DNA of 59,449 nt from Bacteroidaceae bacterium (lineage in GTDB: Bacteria; Bacteroidota; Bacteroidia; Bacteroidales; Bacteroidaceae). Below the pieces are notes generated by a model. That model did no database searches, was not told the origin of the DNA, and saw nothing but the letters and a program-made list of their open reading frames with translations. Positions 33,953 through 43,146 of the stretch are shown piece after piece (the first letter of the stretch is position 1; each line of letters starts with the position of its first letter). The stretch covers positions 1-59,449 of the forward strand of contig JAFUYM010000020.1 in assembly GCA_017470525.1 (NCBI GenBank), read 5' to 3'. A program made the position numbers and the translations under genes.

Positions 33953-34044
33953 GGTGCACTCAGCACCTCTGTTTCGGACTGCTCCACTCCGATGAAGCGG
34001 ACTGCTCCAGTCTGACGTACCGCACTGCTCCAGTCCGATTTGAA
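33953..34044. repeat. 23-bp-period palindromic array 3
   Basis: Units start at 33953 (GGTGC-ACTCA-GCACC), 33976 (GGACT-GCTCC-ACTCC), 33999 (GGACT-GCTCC-AGTCT) and 34022 (GCACT-GCTCC-AGTCC), each exactly 23 bases apart. Each unit is a 15-base quasi-palindrome followed by an 8-base spacer. The cores differ from arrays 1 and 2 but the period is the same. Confidence 0.8.
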
Positions 34045-34057
34045 CGGTCAAAAAGAA

Positions 34058-34092
34058 AGCGGGGACGTTCCTACAAAAGGAACATCCCCGCT
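34058..34092. terminator. Strong bidirectional hairpin between convergent upxY and LRR genes
   Basis: AGCGGGGA-C-GTTCCT (34058-34072) pairs with AGGAAC-A-TCCCCGCT (34078-34092) around a short loop. It lies between the rightward upxY stop and the leftward LRR gene and can stop both. Confidence 0.75.
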
Positions 34093-34120
34093 TCCATTCT
34101 CTTTACAAAAATATTGTTGC

Positions 34121-34885
34121 TTACGGCAGTTTCACCGTCCAATAACTATGGGTTGGAGTGATACGCCCGAACTTACCCCACTTCGGGTGCTTCTTGAAGT
34201 TCTGCAATCCTGCAGCAGGAACATTCAGACGGGTGACATGAATCTCGCTGAAGACATCCTCTCCCAACTCAAAAGGTTGAGTCACACGCAGATTCACCTC
34301 AACGAGGCTTGTGTTGACAAATGCCTCATCATCAATAAATTCCATTGTGGTCGGCATATTCATTTTCTGGATGATCGTTCCATCAAATGCATGCTTACCA
34401 ATCCGCTTCAACCCTTGTGGAAGATTGATTTTCTCCAATCCCCAACACCCCATGAAGGCACCGTCAGGAATTTCCGTAATACCCTCAGGAAGCACAACCG
34501 ATGTCAGTTTCTTGCAGGAACGGAATGCGTAGGGGGCAAGAATCGTTGCCTGTGCTGGAACAACAAACTCACCAGTCTTTCCAGGAGGGCAAAGAATGAG
34601 CGTTTTGCCATCTTTTGAATAAACAACACCTCCAACAGACTTGAAATTGGGGTTGTCTGCATCCACCGCAATGTAAACAAGTTTGAAGCAATGGTCAACG
34701 ACATTCTTACCGATAGTCTCCACTGATGCGGGGATGGTAAGAGAGGTCATCTCCAAGTTCTTGTAGTACGCCGAATCAGGAATGGATGTCTGACCTGCAG
34801 GAATCACTACATCTCCTTCATTCTGTGCTTTCATGCATGAAAACGCGATAAAAGCAAATGCTAAAAAAATGTATCTCATCGTCAT
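34121..34885 (-). CDS. BspA-like leucine-rich repeat surface protein
   Basis: The ATG at 34885 gives 254 residues; the frame also has a GTG at 34891. A signal peptide ends near Ala-Gln. The mature protein has repeats of the LRR_5 (BspA) type: SLTIPASVETIGKNVV, SVVLPEGITEIPDGAF and KINLPQGLKRIGKHAF. Such proteins sit on the surface and mediate binding. It closely follows the OmpA-family gene at 34892 (gap of 6 bases) and may be translated with it. Confidence 0.85.
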   Translation of the reverse strand: MTMRYIFLAFAFIAFSCMKAQNEGDVVIPAGQTSIPDSAYYKNLEMTSLTIPASVETIGKNVVDHCFKLVYIAVDADNPNFKSVGGVVYSKDGKTLILCPPGKTGEFVVPAQATILAPYAFRSCKKLTSVVLPEGITEIPDGAFMGCWGLEKINLPQGLKRIGKHAFDGTIIQKMNMPTTMEFIDDEAFVNTSLVEVNLRVTQPFELGEDVFSEIHVTRLNVPAAGLQNFKKHPKWGKFGRITPTHSYWTVKLP

Positions 34886-34891
34886 ATTCAC

Positions 34892-36196
34892 TTATTCTTC
34901 ATTAGATTCAGATTCAAGAATTTGGCTATTTCCACCATTCTTATCAAGGAAGAAGATAACCGCACGGTTCCATTCGTTCACCGATGCGTATGGCTGCACG
35001 GTATCACCCTTATAATCAATGCGGAGACGATTTGCCGGAACATGAAAATCATTCACCAGCATATCATACACAGCCTGAGCACGCTTTTGGGACAGACGGA
35101 GGTTATAGGCTGGATATGCCGTCTCAATGTCAGCATAACCCGTGACAATCAGATTGATATCGGGATGGGTCGCCAAGAAGGTTGCCACACTCTTCAAGTT
35201 CTTTTTCTGAGCATCCGTAATGTAATAGCGGTCCACATAGAACGAAATAGTGGTCTGCAAAGCCTCGCTGAACTTAATCTTTTCAAAGATTTCAGGGATA
35301 GCCATGTTCGCCTCGTTAAGTTTTTCATTCTCATCATCCTTCATCTTGGCAAGACGCTCCAACACTGCTGAGTTCAAATACTTGACATAATGGAAACGCC
35401 GACGACCGTGACAATCCTTGAAATGGAACTGAGCACCTACAAGAACATCAAAATAGGTATCATACACACGGTCATACTCATGTCCATTATATTTATCGTC
35501 CGTACCATTGAATGTGATTTCACCAATAATATCCCATGCCGGACTCACTTTCCAGCGACCTTGGAAACCTACGTGAGCAGCAAAATAGTTGCCAGGATTG
35601 GTGTCCACATCATAGTGCATGAGTCCTCCATCCTCAGATGTTATTCCTTGACGCATTTGTTCACATTTAGCCTTATCAAAACCAAATGTGTGGTTATAAC
35701 CAAAACCAATGATACCTACAAGATTGAAAACACGGTCCTCACGGTATTTAAGTATGATGTTGGTAAGATTGACCAAACCATCCAGATAACCAGAAAACAT
35801 ATTGTAGGTGTAATTACCAAAAACGTCTGGATACCATTGACTAAGTTCCCATTCCGCACGTCCAACCTGTGGATGCAGACCTGCTGTAAAACGCACACCA
35901 AATGAAGGATAAATCCACTTTCCCACGCCCACATTGAAACTCAGTTTCTCATTCGCAAAGAAATTTCCGAAACGGGTGTTCTCTGACATAGAGTGGCTGA
36001 TACCCAACTGGCCAAGGACAAATATATTATCTAAAAAATGATAGTCATCCAAATATGCCATTTCATCATAATACAGGCTGTCTTTGTCCATCTTTGAGCG
36101 ACTATAAGTGGAATCAACAAGTTGATACCCTTGCCCAAAGCCCGCTATGCTAAACAGCAGTGAGACAACAATTATATAGATTCTTTCCTTCATCAT
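34892..36196 (-). CDS. OmpA-family outer-membrane protein 1
   Basis: This 434-residue protein has a signal peptide, an N-terminal barrel-like domain rich in aromatic strands (TRFGNFFANEKLSFNVGVGK) and a C-terminal OmpA-like peptidoglycan-binding domain: NLIVTGYADIETAYPAYNL, then RLSQKRAQAVYDML and ANRLRIDYKGDTV. The binding-domain motif is close to canonical here. It shares a plan with the proteins at 36269-37528 and 39300-40544, showing a small family at the end of the glycan locus. The role is probably structural. Confidence 0.8.
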   Translation of the reverse strand: MMKERIYIIVVSLLFSIAGFGQGYQLVDSTYSRSKMDKDSLYYDEMAYLDDYHFLDNIFVLGQLGISHSMSENTRFGNFFANEKLSFNVGVGKWIYPSFGVRFTAGLHPQVGRAEWELSQWYPDVFGNYTYNMFSGYLDGLVNLTNIILKYREDRVFNLVGIIGFGYNHTFGFDKAKCEQMRQGITSEDGGLMHYDVDTNPGNYFAAHVGFQGRWKVSPAWDIIGEITFNGTDDKYNGHEYDRVYDTYFDVLVGAQFHFKDCHGRRRFHYVKYLNSAVLERLAKMKDDENEKLNEANMAIPEIFEKIKFSEALQTTISFYVDRYYITDAQKKNLKSVATFLATHPDINLIVTGYADIETAYPAYNLRLSQKRAQAVYDMLVNDFHVPANRLRIDYKGDTVQPYASVNEWNRAVIFFLDKNGGNSQILESESNEE

Positions 36197-36268
36197 ATCC
36201 TATTAAACATTTTACATTACCCTGTTATTACTTTTTGTATAAATTGCTATTTTGTGTATGTATTTTTA

Positions 36269-37528
36269 TCAATCATTTACAATCAGTTCAATATAATCTC
36301 CTATTGGTTTTATATCTTTTTCGCTGGCTATTATCCAAATCTTTGATGCTGGTATCTCATAGCGTTCAAGCAGGACATCGCGAATGGCCTCTGCACGTTT
36401 ACGGAACAACTTATCATCCACGGCTGTGCTGTTCGTTATGTATATGAGACTATTGGGATTCTTAGCCCAAGCATAGGCTGTTGTATAGATATTCGTTTGT
36501 TGCAGACGGTCTATGGCAGTGTCATTCTCATCAAATGCAATCAACGTGTACATCACCTGAGCATCCACATCAATCGTATCCGTCATCTCTTCAAGTTCCT
36601 GCCTTCTTCTCCTCGTTTTATCACGCAAATCATTAATAGCACTCATCCTCTTAATATATTCTGACATATCGTGACGTGGGTAATAGAAACCAGGAGCCTG
36701 ACCGCCCTTGTTGTTGAAACGATAACTGATACCTACCAGATAATCAACGTGACCATCCCATGTATTGTTTGTTGTCGGGTTACTATCGTATGAGTTGTCA
36801 AGGAGGCTACCTATTGCCTCAATATGCACATTCCAATTTCTTGCCACCATAAAGGTACCCGCAACTCCTGCACGAAGGTTAATCAATGAATGCTGACGGT
36901 TGTCATATTTGTCACGGTTATGCAACTGATTAGAATGACTATTATAATCAGGGTCGCCACTGATATCTCCTATTGCATTCACAAACTTATCTGTCGTATA
37001 TCCCCTTGAAACAGTACCACCAATACCGACAATTCCTTGAAGATGAAACTTACGATTCTCACGAAAACCACAAATCAAGTTCGTAAAATTAAGAAGGTAG
37101 TCAATGTGAATGCCCGCCGAATTCCATTTATAGCGATTGTGTATCAAATCACTATAACTATTACCAGAGATTTGCCCGTCCACGAACTGGTCATCCGTCA
37201 CACCCGTATTGCGTACATAATTTATCTGCATACGCACCGCACTCATCGGCGTGATTTCTTTTCCTCCAGCAAGTGCAAAGGCTGGTCCCATTGTTCGCCA
37301 GAAACTGGCATGAGAGACATCGCTACCCCAGTTTGCTGCGACACCACCATATAAAGTAATGAACCAGTTATCTTGAAAGTTGGTGTTTGCGACAAACTTC
37401 CTTTCCACCAATGGAATTTTCATGTCATCGAACATGGCAGAAATAGAGTCTTGAGCACCCTCATTCTGTGCAAACGTTATCATACAAACGAATGCCAACA
37501 CACTTGTTGTTGCTATCCTCTTAAGCAT
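36269..37528 (-). CDS. OmpA-family outer-membrane protein 2, divergent binding domain
   Basis: This 419-residue protein has a signal peptide (MLKRIATTSVLAFVCMITFAQ) and barrel-like strands such as WFITLYGGVAANWGSD. The C-terminal domain is OmpA-like but degenerate: NSLIYITNSTAVDDKLFRKR, then AEAIRDVLLERYEIP and SKIWIIASEKD. The Asn normally found in the binding loop is not clear, so peptidoglycan binding is doubtful. It lies 33 bases downstream of the dehydratase gene and 72 bases upstream of the first OmpA-like gene. Confidence 0.7.
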   Translation of the reverse strand: MLKRIATTSVLAFVCMITFAQNEGAQDSISAMFDDMKIPLVERKFVANTNFQDNWFITLYGGVAANWGSDVSHASFWRTMGPAFALAGGKEITPMSAVRMQINYVRNTGVTDDQFVDGQISGNSYSDLIHNRYKWNSAGIHIDYLLNFTNLICGFRENRKFHLQGIVGIGGTVSRGYTTDKFVNAIGDISGDPDYNSHSNQLHNRDKYDNRQHSLINLRAGVAGTFMVARNWNVHIEAIGSLLDNSYDSNPTTNNTWDGHVDYLVGISYRFNNKGGQAPGFYYPRHDMSEYIKRMSAINDLRDKTRRRRQELEEMTDTIDVDAQVMYTLIAFDENDTAIDRLQQTNIYTTAYAWAKNPNSLIYITNSTAVDDKLFRKRAEAIRDVLLERYEIPASKIWIIASEKDIKPIGDYIELIVND

Positions 37529-37561
37529 ACCCTAATAATCTTCAAATCAATGAATGAATCA

Positions 37562-39157
37562 TTATTTCGACCTCAAGCCTTCCAACTCACGGTCGATTAC
37601 TTCATATTTTGAATTATTGCTCTTAAATTCTGGAACAATCATTTTCATCTTACGGACAACATCTGCGTCATCACTCGTCTTTGCCAGTGCCTCCAATTCA
37701 TCAAATTGCTTGCACACATCCTCATACTCATATTTCTTCACCTTTGCCACACGAATCTTCGGATGGACGGTTGGCATCTCCTCCTCTCCCTTGATAAGCA
37801 CCTCCTCATACAATTTCTCTCCGTCACGAAGTCCTGTATATTTAATCTTCACATCTCTCCGACCACTATTTTGTATCATCTTTTTTGCCAAATCAGCAAT
37901 TTTGACTGGCTTGCCCATATCAAACACAAACACTTCTCCACCATTTCCCATCGTTCCTGCTTCAAGCACTAATGCACAGGCTTCTGGTATCAACATAAAA
38001 TACCGAATTATGTCTGGGTGAGTCACCGTGACGGGACCTCCAGCCTCGATCTGCTTCTTGAACAAAGGTATAACAGAGCCATTTGATCCCAACACATTGC
38101 CAAATCGTGTGGTCACAAATTGAGTGGAACGTACACCTGAATTCTTTCGTACCAAATAAGCATTAAGGCTTTGTACATAGATTTCACAAAGTCTTTTTGA
38201 ACATCCCATCACATTTGTCGGATTAACAGCCTTATCTGTGGAAATCATCACAAACTTCTTCACCTGATTCTTCACCGCCAAATCAGCCAATATACGAGTA
38301 CCGACCACATTGTTCTGTATGCTTACACCTGGAATGTCCTCCATCATTGGCACATGTTTATATGCTGCTGCATGAAACACATAATCAGGTTTATAAGTGC
38401 TGAAGATAGAAGCCATACGCTCCTTATTGGTAATGGTGGACACAATAAAAAGAGCATCCAAATAGGGCCATGTCTTTCCGAACTCAAGCATCAAATCATG
38501 CATAGGCGTTTCAGCCTGGTCAATCAAGATGAGTTTTGCAGGATTATAGGTCGCTATCTGACGAGCCATCTCACCACCGATACTACCCGCTGCTCCCGTA
38601 ACAACCACGATTCTATCACGAAGAAGATTACCAATCCTTTCCATATTGATTTCAATCTCCTGACGTGGCAAAAGTTCCACTTCTTCACGTATATTGCCAC
38701 GAACCACGTCTGCAAAATTTTTTGCCACGATTCGCCACAACCAAAGTGCAGCGGTAGAGCCGAAGAATGTCAATACAAAAACTCGGTAAGGTATCTGAGT
38801 TGTGAACGGAAGCAAGTCAATTGCCCAGCGCAAAGTCATACATAATACAGAGCCCAACAATGTGGCCAACGCCGTACGAATCAAATCTCTAAATCCAAGA
38901 ATTTTTGAAACGTCGGCATAAGTATGAAAAATACGCATGCTGATGCCATAGAACACCATGTCTATCATCAGCGTATAGAGCACAAGAGAACCGTTGCTCA
39001 CCAACTTGGCAGGACCATACACCAATGAATACATCAGTAGAATGGACATAAATATAAGCATCATATCAATGACGCTAATAGCCCAAAATGGCAAAGCCTC
39101 TCTTGAGAAGTACCAACTCGAAAACCTCTGTATTATACCTTTTTTACGTCGACTCAT
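37562..39157 (-). CDS. Membrane-bound UDP-sugar 4,6-dehydratase (PglF/WbpM type) lacking the cofactor-binding domain
   Basis: This 531-residue protein has four TM helices (about 25-50, 55-80, 95-120, 125-145) followed almost directly by the catalytic Rossmann domain: VVVTGAAGSIGGEM (GxxGxxG at 188-194), ISTDKAVNPTNVMGCSKRL with Met in the usual Tyr position of the inverting group, and TRFGNVLGSNGSV. Full-length PglF/WbpM proteins have an additional CoA-binding-type domain of about 110 residues before the catalytic part; it is missing here. The enzyme probably starts bacillosamine-type sugar synthesis for the glycan locus. Confidence 0.87.
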   Translation of the reverse strand: MSRRKKGIIQRFSSWYFSREALPFWAISVIDMMLIFMSILLMYSLVYGPAKLVSNGSLVLYTLMIDMVFYGISMRIFHTYADVSKILGFRDLIRTALATLLGSVLCMTLRWAIDLLPFTTQIPYRVFVLTFFGSTAALWLWRIVAKNFADVVRGNIREEVELLPRQEIEINMERIGNLLRDRIVVVTGAAGSIGGEMARQIATYNPAKLILIDQAETPMHDLMLEFGKTWPYLDALFIVSTITNKERMASIFSTYKPDYVFHAAAYKHVPMMEDIPGVSIQNNVVGTRILADLAVKNQVKKFVMISTDKAVNPTNVMGCSKRLCEIYVQSLNAYLVRKNSGVRSTQFVTTRFGNVLGSNGSVIPLFKKQIEAGGPVTVTHPDIIRYFMLIPEACALVLEAGTMGNGGEVFVFDMGKPVKIADLAKKMIQNSGRRDVKIKYTGLRDGEKLYEEVLIKGEEEMPTVHPKIRVAKVKKYEYEDVCKQFDELEALAKTSDDADVVRKMKMIVPEFKSNNSKYEVIDRELEGLRSK

Positions 39158-39299
39158 CCTTTTCCTCTAAAAAACGGTTGCAAAGTTACAAAAAAACATC
39201 TGATGGTAAAAAAAAAAGAAGAATTTCTTCTATTTTTACACAAAATTCATCCAAAAGTCATTTATCAAGAGTAACTTTAGCCCTAAAAACAATACAAAC
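39158..39299. other. Promoter region of the dehydratase-OmpA-LRR group
   Basis: On the minus strand a TAACTTTG box lies at 39181-39188, about 24 bases upstream of the dehydratase ATG. No gene is seen. The box suggests that the group from the dehydratase to the LRR gene can be transcribed apart from the rest of the glycan locus. Confidence 0.6.
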
Positions 39300-40544
39300 T
39301 CACTTTTCCACCATCTGGAAAACAACACCATCAATCCACTCTCCTTTCATCGGGAAAGGAGGCTCTGCATCCTCATCAAACCATGTCTCAAACCTGGCAG
39401 GATCCACATTGTAATATTTGAGAAGTGCTTTCTTCACAGATGCGACTCTCTTTTCCGCTAAATGCATGCTTCGCGATTCACTTTTTGCCGAAGCACCACT
39501 GTATCCCTTCACAATCAGATTCACATCAGGGTGCTTTTTCAGAAAATCTGCAACAATACGCAGATTCTCCATCTGGTTGTCATTCACGAATGTGCGGTCC
39601 ACATAAAAGGACACATGAGTTTTCATCAGTTCACCGAATGCCACGACTTCGCTCGATTCCCGCTCTTGATATTCCTTTAGTTTCTCATTGTCCAATAAAT
39701 TAGCCACCTTACCCTCCGTTCCTCTCAGCGATGTTGCTTCCCATCTGCGAACCTTATAAAAACGGCTATTGCCATAGTGGTCCATCAAATGAACTCTGAC
39801 ACCCAAGGAAATATCCAGATAAGATTCAGGCACAAAACTTTCAGAATGCTGAACGCCATTATAATTATCACCGACCAAATTATACGCTCCTTGAAGAGAC
39901 AAATCAGCCGTTTCACCCAACTTAAACAAACATGAGAGACCTGCCCGAACCGCAAAATTGATGTGGTCAGTTCCATCTACAGGATAACCATAACGCGTCC
40001 ATCTATCCACCTTATCATCAAAACCAAATGAATAATTCATTCCCATACCAGCAAAAACCTGAATGTCAAGCCTTCGAAGTTCATTGTATGGACAAAATAT
40101 ATTGGTCAGACTCATCATCTCATCAACATACAAGGATGCCATCTGAAAAGTGTAATCTCCGTCGCCCAACAACGAACTGGCGGCTATCGCCTCCTTACTT
40201 GCCCAGCCTTTCTGCTTCTTATATCCAAAAGTGAGTCTTGTTGTCCACACGTTCGAGAACTGCTTTCCGAAGCCAAAGTCAAACATGGGTTGCCAAATCT
40301 CTCCGAAATTATGCCCCTTCATGTTTTCGGCCATTGACAAACTGACACCTGCGCCAAAATCCAGGAACCAGTTGTCCGAAATATTATAGGGCCTCCAAAC
40401 ATCTATCACTTCTGGTGCCCTTTGCTTCGGAGCCTCCCACTTTGGACGTTTAGGGCGTTTCGGAGCCTTCCATTTCTGCTGCTGTTGGGCATTTCCTACA
40501 ACAGCAAACGCCAACAACATCAACATGAGAAAAACACGTTTCAT
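39300..40544 (-). CDS. OmpA-family outer-membrane protein 3
   Basis: This 414-residue protein has a signal peptide (MLMLLAFAVVGNAQ) and a Pro/Lys-rich linker (KWKAPKRPKRPKWEAPKQ), then barrel-like strands and a C-terminal OmpA-like domain: DVNLIVKGYSGASAKSESRS, then MHLAEKRVASVKKALLKYY. The binding motif is partly kept. It is separated from the two other OmpA-like genes by the dehydratase gene, and from the aminotransferase gene by 16 bases. The role is unknown; surface or periplasmic anchoring is likely. Confidence 0.75.
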   Translation of the reverse strand: MKRVFLMLMLLAFAVVGNAQQQQKWKAPKRPKRPKWEAPKQRAPEVIDVWRPYNISDNWFLDFGAGVSLSMAENMKGHNFGEIWQPMFDFGFGKQFSNVWTTRLTFGYKKQKGWASKEAIAASSLLGDGDYTFQMASLYVDEMMSLTNIFCPYNELRRLDIQVFAGMGMNYSFGFDDKVDRWTRYGYPVDGTDHINFAVRAGLSCLFKLGETADLSLQGAYNLVGDNYNGVQHSESFVPESYLDISLGVRVHLMDHYGNSRFYKVRRWEATSLRGTEGKVANLLDNEKLKEYQERESSEVVAFGELMKTHVSFYVDRTFVNDNQMENLRIVADFLKKHPDVNLIVKGYSGASAKSESRSMHLAEKRVASVKKALLKYYNVDPARFETWFDEDAEPPFPMKGEWIDGVVFQMVEK

Positions 40545-40560
40545 ATCAACAATCTCTCAC

Positions 40561-41718
40561 TTAAATATTTTCGATGATTTTCTTGACAATATACTCAATC
40601 TCTGGATCTCCCACATAAGGACCACTCGGCAAGCACAAGCCGCATGTGAAAAGGCGTTCGCTCACACCGCTCGTATATGCTGGTGCATCTTTATAAACAG
40701 GTTGCAGATGCATCGGTTTCCACAGAGGACGAGTTTCAATGTTTGCCTCACTCAATTTTTCAATTAATGGCAGTAACTCGCCATCAATTGTGTGTTTGCC
40801 ATCTTCAAACCTGATAGTGGAAAGCCAATAGTTAGGTTTCATGCAACCCTCAGGAGCACCATGAACCGTAACACCTTCTATTTCGGCAAATCGCCTTTCA
40901 TATTGCTCATGTACCCACTGATGGTGTCTAACATGCTCATCCACCACAGTCATTTGTCCCCGACCAATGCCAGCACAGATATTGGACATCCTATAATTAT
41001 AGCCTATCTTCTCATGCTGATAATACGGGAAAGCCTCACGCGCTTGAGTGGCATAAAACATCACACGCTTCTTCGTTTCGACATCAGGACAAATCAATGC
41101 ACCTCCTCCACTTGTAGTAATCATCTTGTTCCCGTTGAAAGACATGACGCCATAATCACCAAATGTTCCACATACTTGACCTTTATATTTTGAGCCAAAA
41201 CCTTCAGCCGCATCTTCCAGCACGGGAATCTCATAGCGACGTGCCACCTCCATGATGTCATCAATCCGTGCCGGCATGCCATACAGATACACCGGGATGA
41301 TGGCTTTCGGCTTCTTGCCCGTCTTGGCAATGCGGTCTTTAATCGCCTCTTCCAGCAATTGGGGGTCCATGTTGTAAGTGTCTTGTTCGCTATCCACAAA
41401 CACAGGGGTGGCTCCCTGATACACCACAGGATTGGCACTCGCCGCAAACGTGAACGACTGGCAAATCACCTCATCACCTTTCTCCACGCCCAACATAATC
41501 AAACCCAAATGGATGGCAGCAGTACCTGCACTCAACGCCACCACCTCTTTCTGCAGGGGTTCCGCATCCTCACGCTGATTGGCAAACGCTGCCAAATCCG
41601 CTTCAAAAGCATTCACATTCGGTCCGAGAGGCACCACCCAATTGGTGTCGAAAGCCTCCTGAATGTACTGCTGTTCCTTGCCGCTCATGTGGGCAAGACA
41701 CAAATAGATTCTATCCAT
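40561..41718 (-). CDS. DegT/DnrJ-type sugar aminotransferase (PglE-like)
   Basis: This 385-residue PLP enzyme has SAGTAAIHLGL near the start, the DAAEGFGSKYKG motif (with the pyridine-contacting Asp) and MSFNGNKMITTSGGG, where the Lys forms the Schiff base. Such enzymes put an amino group on the keto-sugar made by the 4,6-dehydratase. Its place between the dehydratase and a PglA/PglC-like pair makes UDP-4-amino-sugar synthesis likely (PglE role). Other DegT sugars, such as perosamine, are alternatives. Confidence 0.88.
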   Translation of the reverse strand: MDRIYLCLAHMSGKEQQYIQEAFDTNWVVPLGPNVNAFEADLAAFANQREDAEPLQKEVVALSAGTAAIHLGLIMLGVEKGDEVICQSFTFAASANPVVYQGATPVFVDSEQDTYNMDPQLLEEAIKDRIAKTGKKPKAIIPVYLYGMPARIDDIMEVARRYEIPVLEDAAEGFGSKYKGQVCGTFGDYGVMSFNGNKMITTSGGGALICPDVETKKRVMFYATQAREAFPYYQHEKIGYNYRMSNICAGIGRGQMTVVDEHVRHHQWVHEQYERRFAEIEGVTVHGAPEGCMKPNYWLSTIRFEDGKHTIDGELLPLIEKLSEANIETRPLWKPMHLQPVYKDAPAYTSGVSERLFTCGLCLPSGPYVGDPEIEYIVKKIIENI

Positions 41719-41916
41719 AAAGTTGAATAATTTTATTGAAATTCCGCACGCTGTCTTGTTTTCAACAACGAATTTGACGAATATGACGAATTATTTATTG
41801 CAATGCCGAAGCGGCGACAAATAAAAACGAATAGAAGCCTCGGCGGCTCTTTGCCATGCGGCTTGCAAGGCGATAACCACGCCATCCAACGGCGACATCA
41901 GTTCCCATTCGTTCCA
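41719..41916. other. Gap between aminotransferase and GT4 genes
   Basis: No gene is seen. Three 9-base near-repeats of GACGAATWT lie at about 41767-41793, and several short GC-rich inverted repeats follow. A short stretch, CGAATAGAAGCC, also occurs in the structured block at about 27106. Confidence 0.4.
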
Positions 41917-43146
41917 TCAATCGAGTGACGTAACCACATCGGTACCTCTTCGGAGGTACTCATCAGGGGCTTCCATTGCCCCGAAGGACGCATCGGTGTC
42001 ATTTCTCTTACGATTGCAACGCATCATTTCCCCCTCCTTCAAGAGTTCTTTGTAATAGTCCTTGAGGCATTGTCTCACGAAGCCCTGTTCGTAGCGGTCC
42101 GCCACCATCTTTCGTGCCTTTTGCCCCATGCGTAGGCGTTCTTCGGGATGGGTGAGCATCCGTTCCATGGCTTCATACAAAGCAGCCTCATTGCGAGGTG
42201 GCACAATCACCCCATTCTCTTGATGGACAATGATTTCCCGAGAGCCATTGATGTCCGTCACGATGCTGGGCAGATCCATGGCACCTGCCTCGATGACCAC
42301 ATTGGGGAAGCCCTCTCGATAACTGGGAAACACCAGCACATGGCTCTCCTCATAGAACGGTCGCACGTCTTTCTGACTGCCCACAGCCTCAATCGCCTCA
42401 CACTCGTCTATCAGCCGCTTTGTCTCAGGCAGCACAGGGTCAAGCCGTTCTTCGTAAGGACCGACCAGCAACAATCTCGTGTTGACATATTGTCCGTTCA
42501 GCCGCACGAATGCCGACACCAATTCATTGATGCCTTTTTCACGCACCAGCCTCCCCACAAACACGAACGTGAGTTGTCCCGATTCGTCCATCGCACGGCT
42601 CCGTTTCCAATATTCCAAGTCCACCCCTTTCACATTGCCGTAACCCAGCACTTTCAGGGGCTTTCGTGTGATGCAACGCTCCAAATCCTGCTTCACGCCT
42701 TCTCCTTCGGGCACCACATGCGTGGCACATGCACAAGTCATCTTGTCGGTCATCATCAGAACGGTTCGCATGAGCCCTGTTGCCGTGGGCCACACAAGCC
42801 CTGTGAACGTGTGCACACGGATGGGCACATTTGTCATCTTGGCAGCCATCATGCAGAGCAAGCCAGCCTTGGGGGTCATCGAATGCACCATGTCGGGCTT
42901 CTCTCTCCTGAACACACGTATCAATCGGATGAGGGAAACCAAGTCTTTCAGCGGACTCATACGACGTTCCATCGCCACACCGACGGTTTTCACGCCTTCC
43001 CGTTCGCCGAGTTCCTTCAGGTCGCTGTCAGGGCTTGACACAGCCACCACATCATAACCCTCATCGGTCAGTTCCCGAAGCAGCCCCTTGCAAAAAATAT
43101 TCAATGACATGCCGATGGTGGCGGCACGAATGATTTTCTTACCCAC
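41917..43146 (-). CDS. GT4 family glycosyltransferase (PglA-like position)
   Basis: This 409-residue protein has a GT-B fold of GT4 type: VHTFTGLVWPTATG, the VFVGRLVREKGINELVSAF donor-side start, and FPSYREGFPNVVIEAGAM with the Glu pair of the EX7E motif. It adds the second sugar to the lipid-linked glycan. The start overlaps the end of the PGT gene by eight bases. The C-terminus has an unusual 35-residue hydrophilic extension; a hairpin in the DNA (GTACCTC-CGAA-GAGGTAC) codes for part of it. Confidence 0.85.
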   Translation of the reverse strand: MGKKIIRAATIGMSLNIFCKGLLRELTDEGYDVVAVSSPDSDLKELGEREGVKTVGVAMERRMSPLKDLVSLIRLIRVFRREKPDMVHSMTPKAGLLCMMAAKMTNVPIRVHTFTGLVWPTATGLMRTVLMMTDKMTCACATHVVPEGEGVKQDLERCITRKPLKVLGYGNVKGVDLEYWKRSRAMDESGQLTFVFVGRLVREKGINELVSAFVRLNGQYVNTRLLLVGPYEERLDPVLPETKRLIDECEAIEAVGSQKDVRPFYEESHVLVFPSYREGFPNVVIEAGAMDLPSIVTDINGSREIIVHQENGVIVPPRNEAALYEAMERMLTHPEERLRMGQKARKMVADRYEQGFVRQCLKDYYKELLKEGEMMRCNRKRNDTDASFGAMEAPDEYLRRGTDVVTSLD

